Positions 25,827-34,427 are shown, counted from the stretch's first letter. The stretch: 64,000 nt of DNA from Streptoalloteichus tenebrarius (GCF_024171885.1 NZ_JAMTCP010000004.1:124001-188000); one strand, 5' to 3'. Numbers and translations are program-made. Notes: generated by a model not told the origin, from the letters alone.

Positions 25827-27451
25827 CTGACGTGAACATGAGGGACGGCTCGACCACGCTGCTGGTGGGTGGACGGATCTACTCGCCGGGGGCGCCGGAC
25901 GCGACGGCGATGGCGGTCAGCGACGGTGTGGTGGTCTGGGTCGGGCAGGACAGTGTGGGGTTGGCGTTGTACGGGGACGCTGACCGGGTTGTGCGGTTGG
26001 ACGGGGCGTTCGTGGCGCCGGCGTTCGTGGACGCGCACGTGCACGCGACGTCGGCGGGGTTGGCGTTGATCGGCCTGGACCTGTCGGGGTGCGGGTCGTT
26101 GCGGGAGTGTCTGATCCGGGTGCGGGAGCACGTGGCGGCGCATGGGGGCGCGCCGGTGTGGGGGCACGGGTGGGACGAGAGCGCGTGGCCGGAGCAGCGG
26201 CCGCCGTCGCGGGAGGAGATCGACGAGGTGGCCGGGCGGGTTCCGGTGTACCTGTCGCGGGTGGACGTGCATTCGGCGGTGGTGAGCAGCGCGTTGGTGG
26301 AGTTGGCTCCGGAGGCGCGGGGTGCGGAGGGGTTCTCGGAGCGGGGGCCGTTGTCGCGGGCGGCGCATCATCATGTGCGGCGGGCGATCCGGGAGTCGTT
26401 GACCGAGGGGCAGCGGCGGTCGGCGCAGGAGGCGTTCCTGCGGTTCGCGGCGTCGCGGGGTGTGGCGTGTGTGCACGAGTGCGCGGGTCCGGACATTTCG
26501 GGTGTGGAGGACCTGGCGGCGTTGTTGGCGTTGTCGGGTGTGGACGGGATGCCCGAGGTGGTCGGGTACTGGGGTGAGTTGGCGGTCTCGGCGCCGGAGT
26601 TGGCGGTGCGGGGGTTGGCGGGGGACCTGTTCGTGGACGGGGCGTTGGGGTCGCGGACGGCGGCGTTGTCGGCGCCGTACGCGGACGCGCCGGAGACGTG
26701 TGGGGCGTTGTACCTGGAGCCGGAGGTGATCGCGGAGCATCTGGTGGGGTGTGCGCGTCGGGGTGTGCAGGCGGGGTTCCACGTGATCGGGGACGCGGCG
26801 GTGGCCGCGGTCGTCGAGGGTTTCGCGGTGGCGGAGCGGGAGGTGGGTGCGCCGGCGTTGGCGGCGGGTCGGCACCGGTTGGAGCACCTGGAGATGGTGG
26901 ACGCCGATCAGGCGGCGCGGTTGGCGCGGTGGGGTGTGATCGCGTCGGTGCAGCCGTTGTTCGACGCGGCGTGGGGTGGTGGTGACGGGTTGTACGCGCG
27001 TCGGTTGGGTCGGGAGCGGGGGACGCGGTTGAACCCGTTCGGGCCGTTGGCGGCGGCGGGGGTGACGTTGGCGTTCGGGTCGGACGCGCCGGTGACGCCG
27101 GTGGATCCGTGGGCGGCGGTGCGGGCGGCGGTGCATCACCGGACGGAGGGGTTGGGGGTGTCGCCGAGGGCGGCGTTCACCGCGCACACGCGGGGTGGGT
27201 GGCGTGCGGCGGGGGTGGATGACGGGTTGACGGGGACGTTGGTGCCGGGGGCGCCGGCGACGTATGCGGTGTGGGAGGTCGGGGAGTTGGTGGTGGCGGC
27301 TCCGGACTCGCGGGTGCAGCGGTGGTCGACGGATCCGCGGTCGCGGGTGCCGGCGTTGCCGGTGTTGGAGGAGGGGGTGGCGTTGCCGCGGTGCCTGCGG
27401 ACGGTGCTGCGGGGTGAGGTGTTGCACGACACCGGGGAGGTCGGGTCGTGA
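25823..27451 (+). CDS. YtcJ-like metal-dependent amidohydrolase
   Basis: The protein (542 residues) has the amidohydrolase barrel: metal ligands in FVDAHVHATSAG, a second-shell block VWGHGWDESAWPEQ, the loop FVDGALGSRTAALSAPY that is typical of YtcJ (amidohydrolase_3) proteins, VQAGFHVIGDAAV with a metal histidine, HRLEHLEMVD and the aspartate in FGSDAPVTPVDPW. YtcJ-like enzymes hydrolyse amides or N-acyl groups, but few have known substrates. It overlaps kdd by four bases (GTGA) and is followed 56 bases later by kamD. It is not part of known lysine fermentation operons and occupies the place where kce might be expected. A role such as deacylating an N-acyl lysine derivative is only a guess. 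Confidence 0.85.
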   Translation: MTDVNMRDGSTTLLVGGRIYSPGAPDATAMAVSDGVVVWVGQDSVGLALYGDADRVVRLDGAFVAPAFVDAHVHATSAGLALIGLDLSGCGSLRECLIRVREHVAAHGGAPVWGHGWDESAWPEQRPPSREEIDEVAGRVPVYLSRVDVHSAVVSSALVELAPEARGAEGFSERGPLSRAAHHHVRRAIRESLTEGQRRSAQEAFLRFAASRGVACVHECAGPDISGVEDLAALLALSGVDGMPEVVGYWGELAVSAPELAVRGLAGDLFVDGALGSRTAALSAPYADAPETCGALYLEPEVIAEHLVGCARRGVQAGFHVIGDAAVAAVVEGFAVAEREVGAPALAAGRHRLEHLEMVDADQAARLARWGVIASVQPLFDAAWGGGDGLYARRLGRERGTRLNPFGPLAAAGVTLAFGSDAPVTPVDPWAAVRAAVHHRTEGLGVSPRAAFTAHTRGGWRAAGVDDGLTGTLVPGAPATYAVWEVGELVVAAPDSRVQRWSTDPRSRVPALPVLEEGVALPRCLRTVLRGEVLHDTGEVGS

Positions 27452-27507
27452 TGTGGGTGTCGCGGGCCGGGTGACCGGCGGCGGTGTCGGGAGGGTGAGG
27501 CGCGAGG

Positions 27508-29088
27508 ATGGAACGTGGACTGCTCGGGTTGGATCCGGAGGTGGTGGCCGCGGCGCGGCGGTTGGCGGCGCGGGCGGCCGAGCCGGTGATCGAGTTGGCC
27601 AGGGCGCACACCACGGTGGCGGTGGAGCGGGCGACGTTGCGGTTGGCCGGGATCACCGGCGCGGACAGCGCGCATCGTTCGGGGGATGTGCCGTGGGTGA
27701 ACCGGGTGGTGGACACGGTGCGGGAGCACTGTGGGTTGGAGCACGGGGTGGCGTTGCCGGTGTTCCACGCCCTGGCCGAGCACGACCTGGGTGGTCTGAC
27801 GGAGTTGGCGGAGGCCACGGCGGCGGGTCAGGTGCGGTATCGCGTTCCGTCGGGTCGGGATCGGGCGCGGGCGGAGCGGGCCGCCCGCGCCGCGGTCGCC
27901 AGGGGGTTGCGGGTCGTTGACCGGAACCGGGTGCGGCGCGAGCGGTTGGTGGCGCGGTGGGGGGATCCGCCGCGGCGGCCGTGGATCTATCTGATCGTGG
28001 CGACCGGGGACATCGACGAGGACGTGGTGCAGGCCAGGAACGCGGCCAGGGCCGGGGCGGACGTGATCGCGGTGATCCGGTCGACGGGGCAGTCGTTGTT
28101 GGACTACGTGCCGGAGGGGGCGACGCACCACGGGTTCGCCGGGACCTACGCCACGCAGGAGAACTTCCGGATCATGCGGGAGGCGTTGGACGAGGTGAGC
28201 CGGGAGGTGGGCCGGTACGTGCGGCTGACCAACTACGCCTCGGGGCTGTGCATGCCGGAGATCGCGGTGCTGGCCGGGTTGCAGCGGCTGGACATGATGC
28301 TCAACGACTCGATGTACGGGATCCTGTTCCGGGACATCAACCCGGTGCGGACGTTCGTGGACCAGCGGTTCTCGCGGCAGGTGCACGCGCGGGCGGGGAT
28401 CATCATCAACACCGGGGAGGACAACTACCTGACCACGGCGGACGCGGTGGAGGCCGCGCACACCGTGACGGTGTCGCAGTTGCTCAACGAGTGTTTCGGG
28501 CATGAGGCGGGGTTGGCGGACTGGCAGTTGGGGTTGGGGCACGCCTTCGAGATCAACCCGGATCTGCCGGAGTCGTTCCGGTTGGAGTTGGCGCACGCGT
28601 TGTTGGCGCGGGAGTTGTTTCCTGAGGCGCCGTTGAAGTGGATGCCGCCGACCAAGCACATGACCGGGGACGTGTTCCGCGGGTATCTGTTGGACGGGTT
28701 CTTCAACCTGGCCGGGGTGCTGACGGGGCAGAGCATCCTGCTGGTGGGGATGATGACCGAGGCGGTGGTGACGCCGTTCCTGTCCGACCGGGACCTGGCG
28801 TTGGCCAACGTGCGGTACGTGCTGGGGGCGGCGGGGAACCTGTGGGAGGACTTCCGGCCGGAGCCGGACGGGTTCATCGTCAAGCGGGCCAAGCAGGTGT
28901 TGTCGGAGGCGGTGGACCTGCTGGAGCGGATCGTCGAGGACGGGTTGCTCCAGGCGATCGCGGACGGGACGTTCGGGTTGATGCGGCGCCCGGCGGATGG
29001 CGGCAAGGGCGCCGACGGGGTGGTCGCGAAGGCGGAGGGCTACTGCAACCCGGCGGTGGAGTTGTTGGAGAAGGGGGAGAGCCGATGA
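27508..29088 (+). CDS. kamD: lysine 5,6-aminomutase alpha subunit
   Basis: KamD with KamE forms the adenosylcobalamin- and PLP-dependent mutase that shifts the terminal amino group of beta-lysine to carbon 5. This 526-residue product has the expected TIM-barrel blocks: GDVPWVNRVVDTV, RRPWIYLIVATGDIDEDVVQ, VIAVIRSTGQSLLDYVPEG, LTNYASGLCMPEIAVL, LNDSMYGILFRDIN and PPTKHMTGDVFRGY. Its size is that of the clostridial alpha subunit (about 515). ATG 27508 lies 56 bases after the amidohydrolase stop. The stop overlaps the kamE ATG (ATGA), which fits equal production of the two subunits. Confidence 0.93.
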   Translation: MERGLLGLDPEVVAAARRLAARAAEPVIELARAHTTVAVERATLRLAGITGADSAHRSGDVPWVNRVVDTVREHCGLEHGVALPVFHALAEHDLGGLTELAEATAAGQVRYRVPSGRDRARAERAARAAVARGLRVVDRNRVRRERLVARWGDPPRRPWIYLIVATGDIDEDVVQARNAARAGADVIAVIRSTGQSLLDYVPEGATHHGFAGTYATQENFRIMREALDEVSREVGRYVRLTNYASGLCMPEIAVLAGLQRLDMMLNDSMYGILFRDINPVRTFVDQRFSRQVHARAGIIINTGEDNYLTTADAVEAAHTVTVSQLLNECFGHEAGLADWQLGLGHAFEINPDLPESFRLELAHALLARELFPEAPLKWMPPTKHMTGDVFRGYLLDGFFNLAGVLTGQSILLVGMMTEAVVTPFLSDRDLALANVRYVLGAAGNLWEDFRPEPDGFIVKRAKQVLSEAVDLLERIVEDGLLQAIADGTFGLMRRPADGGKGADGVVAKAEGYCNPAVELLEKGESR

Positions 29089-29918
29089 CCGCGACCACCG
29101 TGCCGGGCCCGGCCGGCGAGGCTGTCGCCGCTCCCTCCGGGGGTGGTCGGGGGCGGTATGTGCGGCCCTACGGGGACACCACGGGGGACGGCATGGTGCA
29201 GATGTCGTTCACGCTGCCGGTGCCGCACGGGCCGAGGGCGGAGGGGGCGGCGCAGCAGTTGGCCGCGAAGATGGGGCTGGACCCGGCGATGGTGGTGCAT
29301 TCCCACCCGATCGGGGAGGACTTCACGTTCGTCGTGGTCTACGGGTCGGTGACGCACCTGATTGATCTGGACGCGGTGCGGGTGGTGGAGCGGGAGTATC
29401 CGCTGTTGTCGCCGGCGGAGGTGAACGCGGCGGTCAAGAAGGTGCTGCGGCGGAAGTTGACGGTGGTGGGGGCGTGTATCGGCACGGACGCCCACACGGT
29501 GGGGATCGACGCGATCCTCAATATCAAGGGGTTCGCCGGGGAGAAGGGCCTGGAGTACTACCGGGAGCTGCGGGTGATCAACCTGGGGGCGCAGGTGTCG
29601 GTGCCGGAGCTGGTGCGGCGGGCGCGGGCGGAGAAGGCGGACGCGGTGTTGGTGTCGCAGGTGGTGACGCAGCGGGACGCGCACATCCTGAACACGCGGG
29701 AGATGGCGGCGGCGTTCCGGGAGGCGATGGGGGCGCGGCGGCCGTTGTTGGTGGCGGGCGGGCCCCGGTTCGACCCGTTGATGGCGGCGGAGCTGGGGGT
29801 GGACCGGGTTTTCGGGCGGGGCACCACACCGGGTGAGGTGGCCAGTTACCTGGTGCACGCGATCACGACGAGTCCGTCCGGGGCGGCCCCGGCGGGGGCG
29901 GGGAGGGCGGGGGCGTGA
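29085..29918 (+). CDS. kamE: lysine 5,6-aminomutase beta subunit, B12-binding
   Basis: The 277-residue beta subunit carries the base-off B12 motif D135-x-H137-x-x-G140 in GTDAHTVGID, where the histidine replaces dimethylbenzimidazole as cobalt ligand. It also contains the N-terminal VRPYGDTTGDGMVQMSFTLP dimerisation region, and the Rossmann stretch ADAVLVSQVVTQRDAHILN. The PLP-binding lysine of the family lies in the segment around KGFAGEKGLEYYR; which lysine is used I cannot assign. The ATG overlaps the kamD stop, and the next gene again overlaps by four bases. B12 must come from elsewhere in the genome or the medium. No reactivase gene is adjacent. Confidence 0.93.
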   Translation: MTATTVPGPAGEAVAAPSGGGRGRYVRPYGDTTGDGMVQMSFTLPVPHGPRAEGAAQQLAAKMGLDPAMVVHSHPIGEDFTFVVVYGSVTHLIDLDAVRVVEREYPLLSPAEVNAAVKKVLRRKLTVVGACIGTDAHTVGIDAILNIKGFAGEKGLEYYRELRVINLGAQVSVPELVRRARAEKADAVLVSQVVTQRDAHILNTREMAAAFREAMGARRPLLVAGGPRFDPLMAAELGVDRVFGRGTTPGEVASYLVHAITTSPSGAAPAGAGRAGA

Positions 29919-30307
29919 GCAGTCTGGTCGAGGGGTTCTCGGTCACCCACCGCCGGTATGTTCCGCACTCGCACGCCCACTACGGCGGGAACCTGGTGGA
30001 GGGCGCCTACAGCCTGGGGTTGTTCGGGGACGTGGCCACGGAGTTGTGTGTGCGGACCGACGGGGACGAGGGGTTGTTCGCCGGGTACGAGTCGGTGGAG
30101 TTCCTCGCGCCGCTGTTGGCGGGGGACGTGGTGGAGGCGACGGCCACGCTGACGCGGGTGGGCACCCGGTCGCGGGGGGTGGCGTTCGAGGCGCGGGTGG
30201 TGTGTCGGGCCACTCCGGAGCGGGGGCCGTCGGCCGCCGAGGTGCTGGACCCGCCGCTGGTGGTGACCCGCGCCCGGGGCACGGTCGTGGTGCCGCCCCG
30301 CGCCTGA
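29915..30307 (+). CDS. kal: 3-aminobutyryl-CoA ammonia-lyase
   Basis: Kal is a small hotdog-fold enzyme that removes ammonia from 3-aminobutyryl-CoA to give crotonyl-CoA, the last lysine-specific step. The 130 residues match its size and blocks: GFSVTHRRYVPHSHAHYGGN, LVEGAYSLGLFGDVATELCV, GDEGLFAGYESVEFLAPL and the ending VVTRARGTVVVP. GTG 29915 overlaps the kamE stop (GTGA). It closes the operon; no hairpin terminator of note follows within 100 bases, although the next 270 bases are empty. Its substrate normally arises from Kce action, and no kce is found in the window. Confidence 0.88.
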   Translation: MSSLVEGFSVTHRRYVPHSHAHYGGNLVEGAYSLGLFGDVATELCVRTDGDEGLFAGYESVEFLAPLLAGDVVEATATLTRVGTRSRGVAFEARVVCRATPERGPSAAEVLDPPLVVTRARGTVVVPPRA

Positions 30308-30583
30308 CCTCGGTCGACGCCCGGTCGACGTCTGGCCGACGTCGGTGCCGGGGCCGGTGCCGGGGCCGCGGGTGTCCCTCCGTTCGGCTTGTGTCGTCCT
30401 GTGTCGTTCGGTCGGGTCGCACCCCTCGGGCGGGGATCTGAGGGTCGGCGGGTGTGGCGGGGGTCGTCGCCGCGCGCCACACCCGGCGTGGTCCACACGT
30501 GGTCACCGAACAAGGTCACCGAACGTGGCCATCAGGGTGACACCAGGTGCGGTGACCGGTGGGGGTTGCCCGCCCGCCGGGGT
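30308..30583. other. non-coding gap with short direct repeats
   Basis: No gene is recognised. GGTCGACG-type and GGTGCCGGGGCC repeats occur near 30310-30365, and GGTCACCGAAC occurs twice, two bases apart (30501-30511, 30514-30524). Confidence 0.4.
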
Positions 30584-30754
30584 TCACCAGGGGTGGGCGC
30601 AGGCGGGAGCCTCGCCGCACAGCCCGAGCCGCTGGGCCCAGGGGGCGAGGGTGGGGGCGGCGGCGCCGCCCACGGCCAGCCACGTCTCGTCCAGACACGC
30701 CTCCCACTCGTTGATCAACGCGTCCAGGTGGTCCAGCCGCGGGCTCTCGTCCAT
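30584..30754 (-). CDS. small hypothetical protein, 56 residues
   Basis: ATG 30754 is preceded by GAGGTG at a workable distance. The product begins MDESPRLDHLDALINEWEAC and continues with CLDETWLAVGGAAAPTLAPW, amphipathic and acidic at first and then Ala/Pro-rich, ending in a short tail with two further cysteines. No signal peptide, membrane helix or known motif is seen. It reads like a genuine small cytoplasmic protein but I do not recognise the family. It is convergent with the kam operon. Confidence 0.45.
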   Translation of the reverse strand: MDESPRLDHLDALINEWEACLDETWLAVGGAAAPTLAPWAQRLGLCGEAPACAHPW

Positions 30755-30776
30755 CGCGCACCTCACTCGTCCTGGC

Positions 30777-30812
30777 GGGGGTCGACACTCTCACCAGTGA
30801 GTGTCGACCCCC
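30777..30812. other. perfect 14-base inverted repeat
   Basis: GGGGGTCGACACTC and GAGTGTCGACCCCC flank an eight-base centre. It lies in the 341-base divergent gap between the small minus-strand gene and lnt, where a terminator is not expected. It may be an operator, a terminator of an unseen transcript or a barrier. No gene is otherwise seen in 30755-31095. Confidence 0.6.
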
Positions 30813-31095
30813 GGGCGGGTGGCGCACCCGGTCAGGCGGCCAGGTCCACCCCTCCCGGTCACCCGGCCGAGGGGAGGGACCGGCCGGCGCCGACCCGGAG
30901 CGGATGGTGACCCGCCGTGGGGACGCCACCCAAGGGGTGGGTCGTGTTTCCCAAGATCAGGTGAACCCTGCGGGCAGTGATCCACCGCAGGTCACCGGCT
31001 GTCGCCACCAGGTATCGCTGGGTTGGGGTGGTGGTCGCTCGGAGGAGGGGACCTCGGCCCCCGAGCCCCGCACAGCCACGCCGTACGCTTGTCCG

Positions 31096-32751
31096 GTGGC
31101 CGCACCCCCCGTGACCTCCGAGCAGTCGGCGACCGCGCCCCGCGGCGCCCGACGGCGTCGACTGCCCACCCGGGCGTTCGTCCTGCGTCTGCTTGGCGCG
31201 GTCGCCGCCGGCCTGACCCTCTTCGCGAGCTTCCCGCCCCGGCCCCTGTGGTGGCTGGCGCCGCTGGCGTTCGTCCTGCTGGGGCTGGTCGTCCACGGCC
31301 GGCGGGCCCGCGCGGGCTTCGGCTACGGGGTGGTGTTCGGCGCGGCCTTCCTGGGTCCGCTGCTGTGGTGGACCGGCACCTACGTGGGGGTGGCGGCGCC
31401 GCTGGCGTTGACCGCCCTGGAGTCGCTGTTCTTCGGCGTGGGCTGCGCGGCCGTGGCCGCGACGAGCCGGCTGCGGGGGGCGCCGGTGTGGGCGGCGGCG
31501 CTGTGGGTGGGCGCCGACGCGCTGCGCGCCCGGCTGCCCTTCGGTGGCTTCCCCTGGGGCAAGGTGGCCTTCGGCCAGCCCGAGGGGGTGTTCCTGCCGC
31601 TGGCCGCCGTCGGCGGCACGGCGCTGCTGTCGTTCGCGGTGACACTGTGCGGGTTCGGGCTGGCCGCCCTGGCGCGAACACTGCTGGTCTGGCGGCGCGG
31701 CCTGGGCCGGCCCCGCTGGTGGGGGCCCGGCCTGGCGGCGGTGGCACCGGTGCTGGCGGGCGCGGTGGCCGGGCCGCTGGTGGTGAGCACCGCGCCGGAG
31801 TCGGGCACCGCCACCGCCGCGGTGGTGCAGGGCAACGTGCCCCGGCTGGGCCTGGACTTCAACGCCCAGCGCCGCGCGGTGCTGGACAACCACGTGCGGC
31901 GCACCGAGGAGCTGGCGCAGGCCGTGCGCGAGGGCCGGGTGCGGCAGCCGGACCTGGTGATCTGGCCGGAGAACTCCTCCGACATCGACCCCTACCGCAA
32001 CGCCGACGCCTGGGCGGAGATCCAGGAGGCGGTGCGGCAGGTCAACGCGCCGGTCTCGGTCGGGGCGGTGCTGGTGCCGCCGACCGGGTCGCTGCGCAAC
32101 ACCGCGATCCTGTGGGAGCCCCGGCGGGGGCCGGTGGCCGAGTACACCAAGCGCCAGTTGCAGCCCTTCGGGGAGACCCTGCCGCTGCGCGGGCTGATGC
32201 GGCTGGTGGCCCCGGAGTTCGTGGACAAGTTGCAGCACGAGTTCGGGCCCGGCCAGGAGGCGGTCAGCTTCCCGATGGGGCCGGCGCGGGTGGGGTTGGC
32301 CACCTGCTACGAGGTCGCCTTCGACTGGGCGGTCACCGACACCGTGCGCTCCGGCGCGCAGGTGCTGGCGATCCCGACCAACAACGCCACGTTCGGGTTC
32401 ACCGACATGACCTACCAGCAGCTCGCGATGTCGCGGGTGCGGGCGGTCGAGCACGGCAGGACCGTGCTGGTCGCGGCCACCAGCGGGGTCAGCGCGGTGG
32501 TGCTGCCCGACGGGTCGGTGGCGCGCTCCACGGCCCTGTTCACCCCGGACGTGTTGGTCGAGAACGTGCCGCTGCGGACGACGGCTACGCTGGCCACCCG
32601 GCTCGGCGCCGTCCCCGAGTGGGCGTTGACCGCGCTCGGGGCGGCGGCGCTGGGCTGGGTCATGGTGCGTGGCGTCGCCCGGCGGCGCGGCGTGGCCGGC
32701 GCGCCGGTGGCGGTGTCGACCGGCACGGCCGATGATCCGGCCAGGAACTGA
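31096..32751 (+). CDS. lnt: apolipoprotein N-acyltransferase
   Basis: Lnt adds the third acyl chain to lipoproteins at the outer face of the membrane. From GTG 31096 the product has 551 residues: an N-terminal block of hydrophobic helices (about 30-220) and a nitrilase domain with the Glu-Lys-Cys triad visible in DLVIWPENSSDID (Glu), TKRQLQPFGETLP (Lys) and GLATCYEVAFDW (Cys), then a final membrane helix. GTG 31096 is chosen because TACGCT (31084-31089) ends six bases before it, a leaderless promoter. Ppm synthase follows 81 bases later; in mycobacteria the two activities are fused in Ppm1, so the pair is a split form of that gene. Confidence 0.93.
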   Translation: MAAPPVTSEQSATAPRGARRRRLPTRAFVLRLLGAVAAGLTLFASFPPRPLWWLAPLAFVLLGLVVHGRRARAGFGYGVVFGAAFLGPLLWWTGTYVGVAAPLALTALESLFFGVGCAAVAATSRLRGAPVWAAALWVGADALRARLPFGGFPWGKVAFGQPEGVFLPLAAVGGTALLSFAVTLCGFGLAALARTLLVWRRGLGRPRWWGPGLAAVAPVLAGAVAGPLVVSTAPESGTATAAVVQGNVPRLGLDFNAQRRAVLDNHVRRTEELAQAVREGRVRQPDLVIWPENSSDIDPYRNADAWAEIQEAVRQVNAPVSVGAVLVPPTGSLRNTAILWEPRRGPVAEYTKRQLQPFGETLPLRGLMRLVAPEFVDKLQHEFGPGQEAVSFPMGPARVGLATCYEVAFDWAVTDTVRSGAQVLAIPTNNATFGFTDMTYQQLAMSRVRAVEHGRTVLVAATSGVSAVVLPDGSVARSTALFTPDVLVENVPLRTTATLATRLGAVPEWALTALGAAALGWVMVRGVARRRGVAGAPVAVSTGTADDPARN

Positions 32752-32832
32752 CGACGGAAGGTGGTCCGGCGCCCGTCCCCGCCCAGGGGACACCCCGAGC
32801 GGGGCGGTGGCGCCGGCGAGGAGGAAAGACGC

Positions 32833-33624
32833 ATGGCGGACCAGCGGGACGCCCACGGGGGGCATCTCGAGGATCTCGGCCCGGTGCTGGTGGTGATCCC
32901 GACCTACAACGAGCGGGAGAACATCGGCCCCATCGTCGAGCGGTTGCACGCGGCGGTGCCCGCAGCGCACGTGCTCGTGGTGGACGACGGCAGCCCTGAC
33001 GGCACGGGCGAGCTGGCCGACGAGATGGCCGAGGCCGACGAGCGGGTGCACGTCATGCACCGCACCAGCAAGGAGGGGCTCGGCGCCGCCTACATCGCCG
33101 GGTTCCGGTGGGCGCTGGAGCGGGACTACGGCGTGATCGTGGAGATGGACGCCGACGGCTCGCACGCCCCCGAGGAGCTGCCGCGGCTGCTGGACGCCCT
33201 GGGGCGGGACGGGGGCGGCGCCGACGTGGTGCTGGGCTCCCGCTACGTGCCGGGGGGCCGGGTGGTGAACTGGCCCAAGCACCGGGAGTGGCTGTCGCGG
33301 GGCGGCAACATCTACTCGAGGCTGGCGCTGGGCGCCAGGGTCTCCGACATCACCGGCGGCTACCGGGCCTACCGGCGGGCCGTGCTGGAGAAGATCAAGC
33401 TGCACAACGTGGCCTCGCAGGGCTACTGCTTCCAGATCGACCTGGGCTGGCGGGCCATCGAGGCCGGGTTCGAGGTCGTCGAGGTGCCGATCACCTTCAC
33501 CGAGCGGGAACGCGGCGAGTCGAAGATGAGCGGCAACATCGTGCGGGAGGCCCTGCTGCGGGTCACCAAGTGGGGCCTGCGGCGCCGCGGTGAGCAGTTG
33601 CGCGGCCTGTTCCGCCGCCGCTGA
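32833..33624 (+). CDS. ppm1: polyprenol monophosphomannose synthase
   Basis: This 263-residue GT2 glycosyltransferase transfers mannose from GDP-mannose to polyprenyl phosphate, supplying mannose for protein O-mannosylation and lipoglycans. Motifs are [27 protein letters not shown] (first Asp pair), [17 protein letters not shown] (metal DxD), [10 protein letters not shown] and [15 protein letters not shown]. No membrane helix is present, as expected for the catalytic D2-type protein that is anchored by the Lnt-like partner. ATG 32833 has GAGGAAAG upstream. It is co-directional with lnt and followed by a strong terminator. Confidence 0.92.
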   Translation: MADQRDAHGGHLEDLGPVLVVIPTYNERENIGPIVERLHAAVPAAHVLVVDDGSPDGTGELADEMAEADERVHVMHRTSKEGLGAAYIAGFRWALERDYGVIVEMDADGSHAPEELPRLLDALGRDGGGADVVLGSRYVPGGRVVNWPKHREWLSRGGNIYSRLALGARVSDITGGYRAYRRAVLEKIKLHNVASQGYCFQIDLGWRAIEAGFEVVEVPITFTERERGESKMSGNIVREALLRVTKWGLRRRGEQLRGLFRRR

Positions 33625-33655
33625 GCCGGGTTCCTGAGCCGGCTTCGTCCGACCT

Positions 33656-33708
33656 CACGGGCGGGGGCACTCGGGTCTGGGTGACCAGACCGGGTGCCCC
33701 CGCCCGTG
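33656..33708 (+). terminator. strong terminator of the lnt-ppm1 operon
   Basis: CACGGGCGGGGGCAC and the following CGGGTCTGG pair with CCAGACC and GGGTGCCCCCGCCCGTG around a GTGA loop, giving a stem of more than 20 pairs with small bulges, 31 bases after the ppm1 stop. Confidence 0.8.
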
Positions 33709-33929
33709 GCGGTTCTTGGCCGGTGGGGGTGTCGGGCTCGGTCCGGAGCGGGGCGAGGCCGCACCTGCGTCCCACCGGCCAGGGTCGCTCCGCTCCGGCG
33801 ATCAGAGCGGACGGTCGCCAGAGTGGACGGTCGTGTGAGCGGAGTCCGGTGAGCTGACGAGGGTCGCTGAGCCGCGCGCCACCGTCCCAGGGCAGGCACC
33901 ACGGTGACGGTGGCGAGGGGCACCGTGGG

Positions 33930-33990
<61 letters not shown>

Positions 33991-34011
33991 GGGCGTGGGG
34001 CGGACACGAAA

Positions 34012-34045
34012 GAAGGCCATCCGGGTGGGAACCCGAATGGCCTTC
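34012..34045 (-). terminator. terminator hairpin after rbpA
   Basis: GAAGGCCAT (34012-34020) pairs with ATGGCCTTC (34037-34045), and inside it GGGT pairs with ACCC. The hairpin is 38 bases beyond the rbpA stop. Confidence 0.75.
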
Positions 34046-34082
34046 TCGTGACCTGTGGCCGGCGCGGCGGGCCGAGGCGGGG

Positions 34083-34427
34083 TCAGGCCGTCCGCGTGCG
34101 GCGGCCGCGCAGCTCCTCCAGGCGCTCGGTGAGCAGCTCCTCCAGCTCGGGGATGGTGCGCCGCTCCAGCAGCATGTCCCAGTGGGTGCGCGGGGGCTTG
34201 ACCTTCTTCGGCTCCGGCTCGCTGCCGTCGATCATCTTGGACTCGGTGCCGTGCAGGCGGCACTCCCAGGTCGAGGGCAGCTCGGCGTCGTCCGAGAACG
34301 GGACCTCGAAGTCGTGGCCCTTCGGACAGGCGTACCGCACCGACCGGCGCGGTGCGAGGTCGTGATTGCGGTCGGTCTCGTAGCTCACGGCTCCGAGCCG
34401 GCTGCCACGCAGTACGCGGTCGGCCAT
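34083..34427 (-). CDS. rbpA: RNA polymerase-binding protein RbpA
   Basis: RbpA is an actinobacterial general transcription factor that binds the beta subunit and group 1/2 sigma factors and stabilises open complexes. The 114-residue product has the N-terminal tail ADRVLRGSRLGAVSYETDRN, the core domain with YACPKGHDFEVPFSDDAELP and TWECRLHG (two cysteines), the basic linker EPKKVKPPRTHWDMLLERR, and the C-terminal sigma interaction domain RTIPELEELLTERLEELR. ATG 34427 has AAAGGA upstream. It is transcribed alone with its own hairpin terminator. Its presence by itself marks the organism as actinobacterial. Confidence 0.97.
   Translation of the reverse strand: MADRVLRGSRLGAVSYETDRNHDLAPRRSVRYACPKGHDFEVPFSDDAELPSTWECRLHGTESKMIDGSEPEPKKVKPPRTHWDMLLERRTIPELEELLTERLEELRGRRTRTA

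Noticed and set aside
30859-33405. 848-codon open frame opposite lnt and ppm1
   Set aside because: Antisense shadow of two well-supported genes; no motif.
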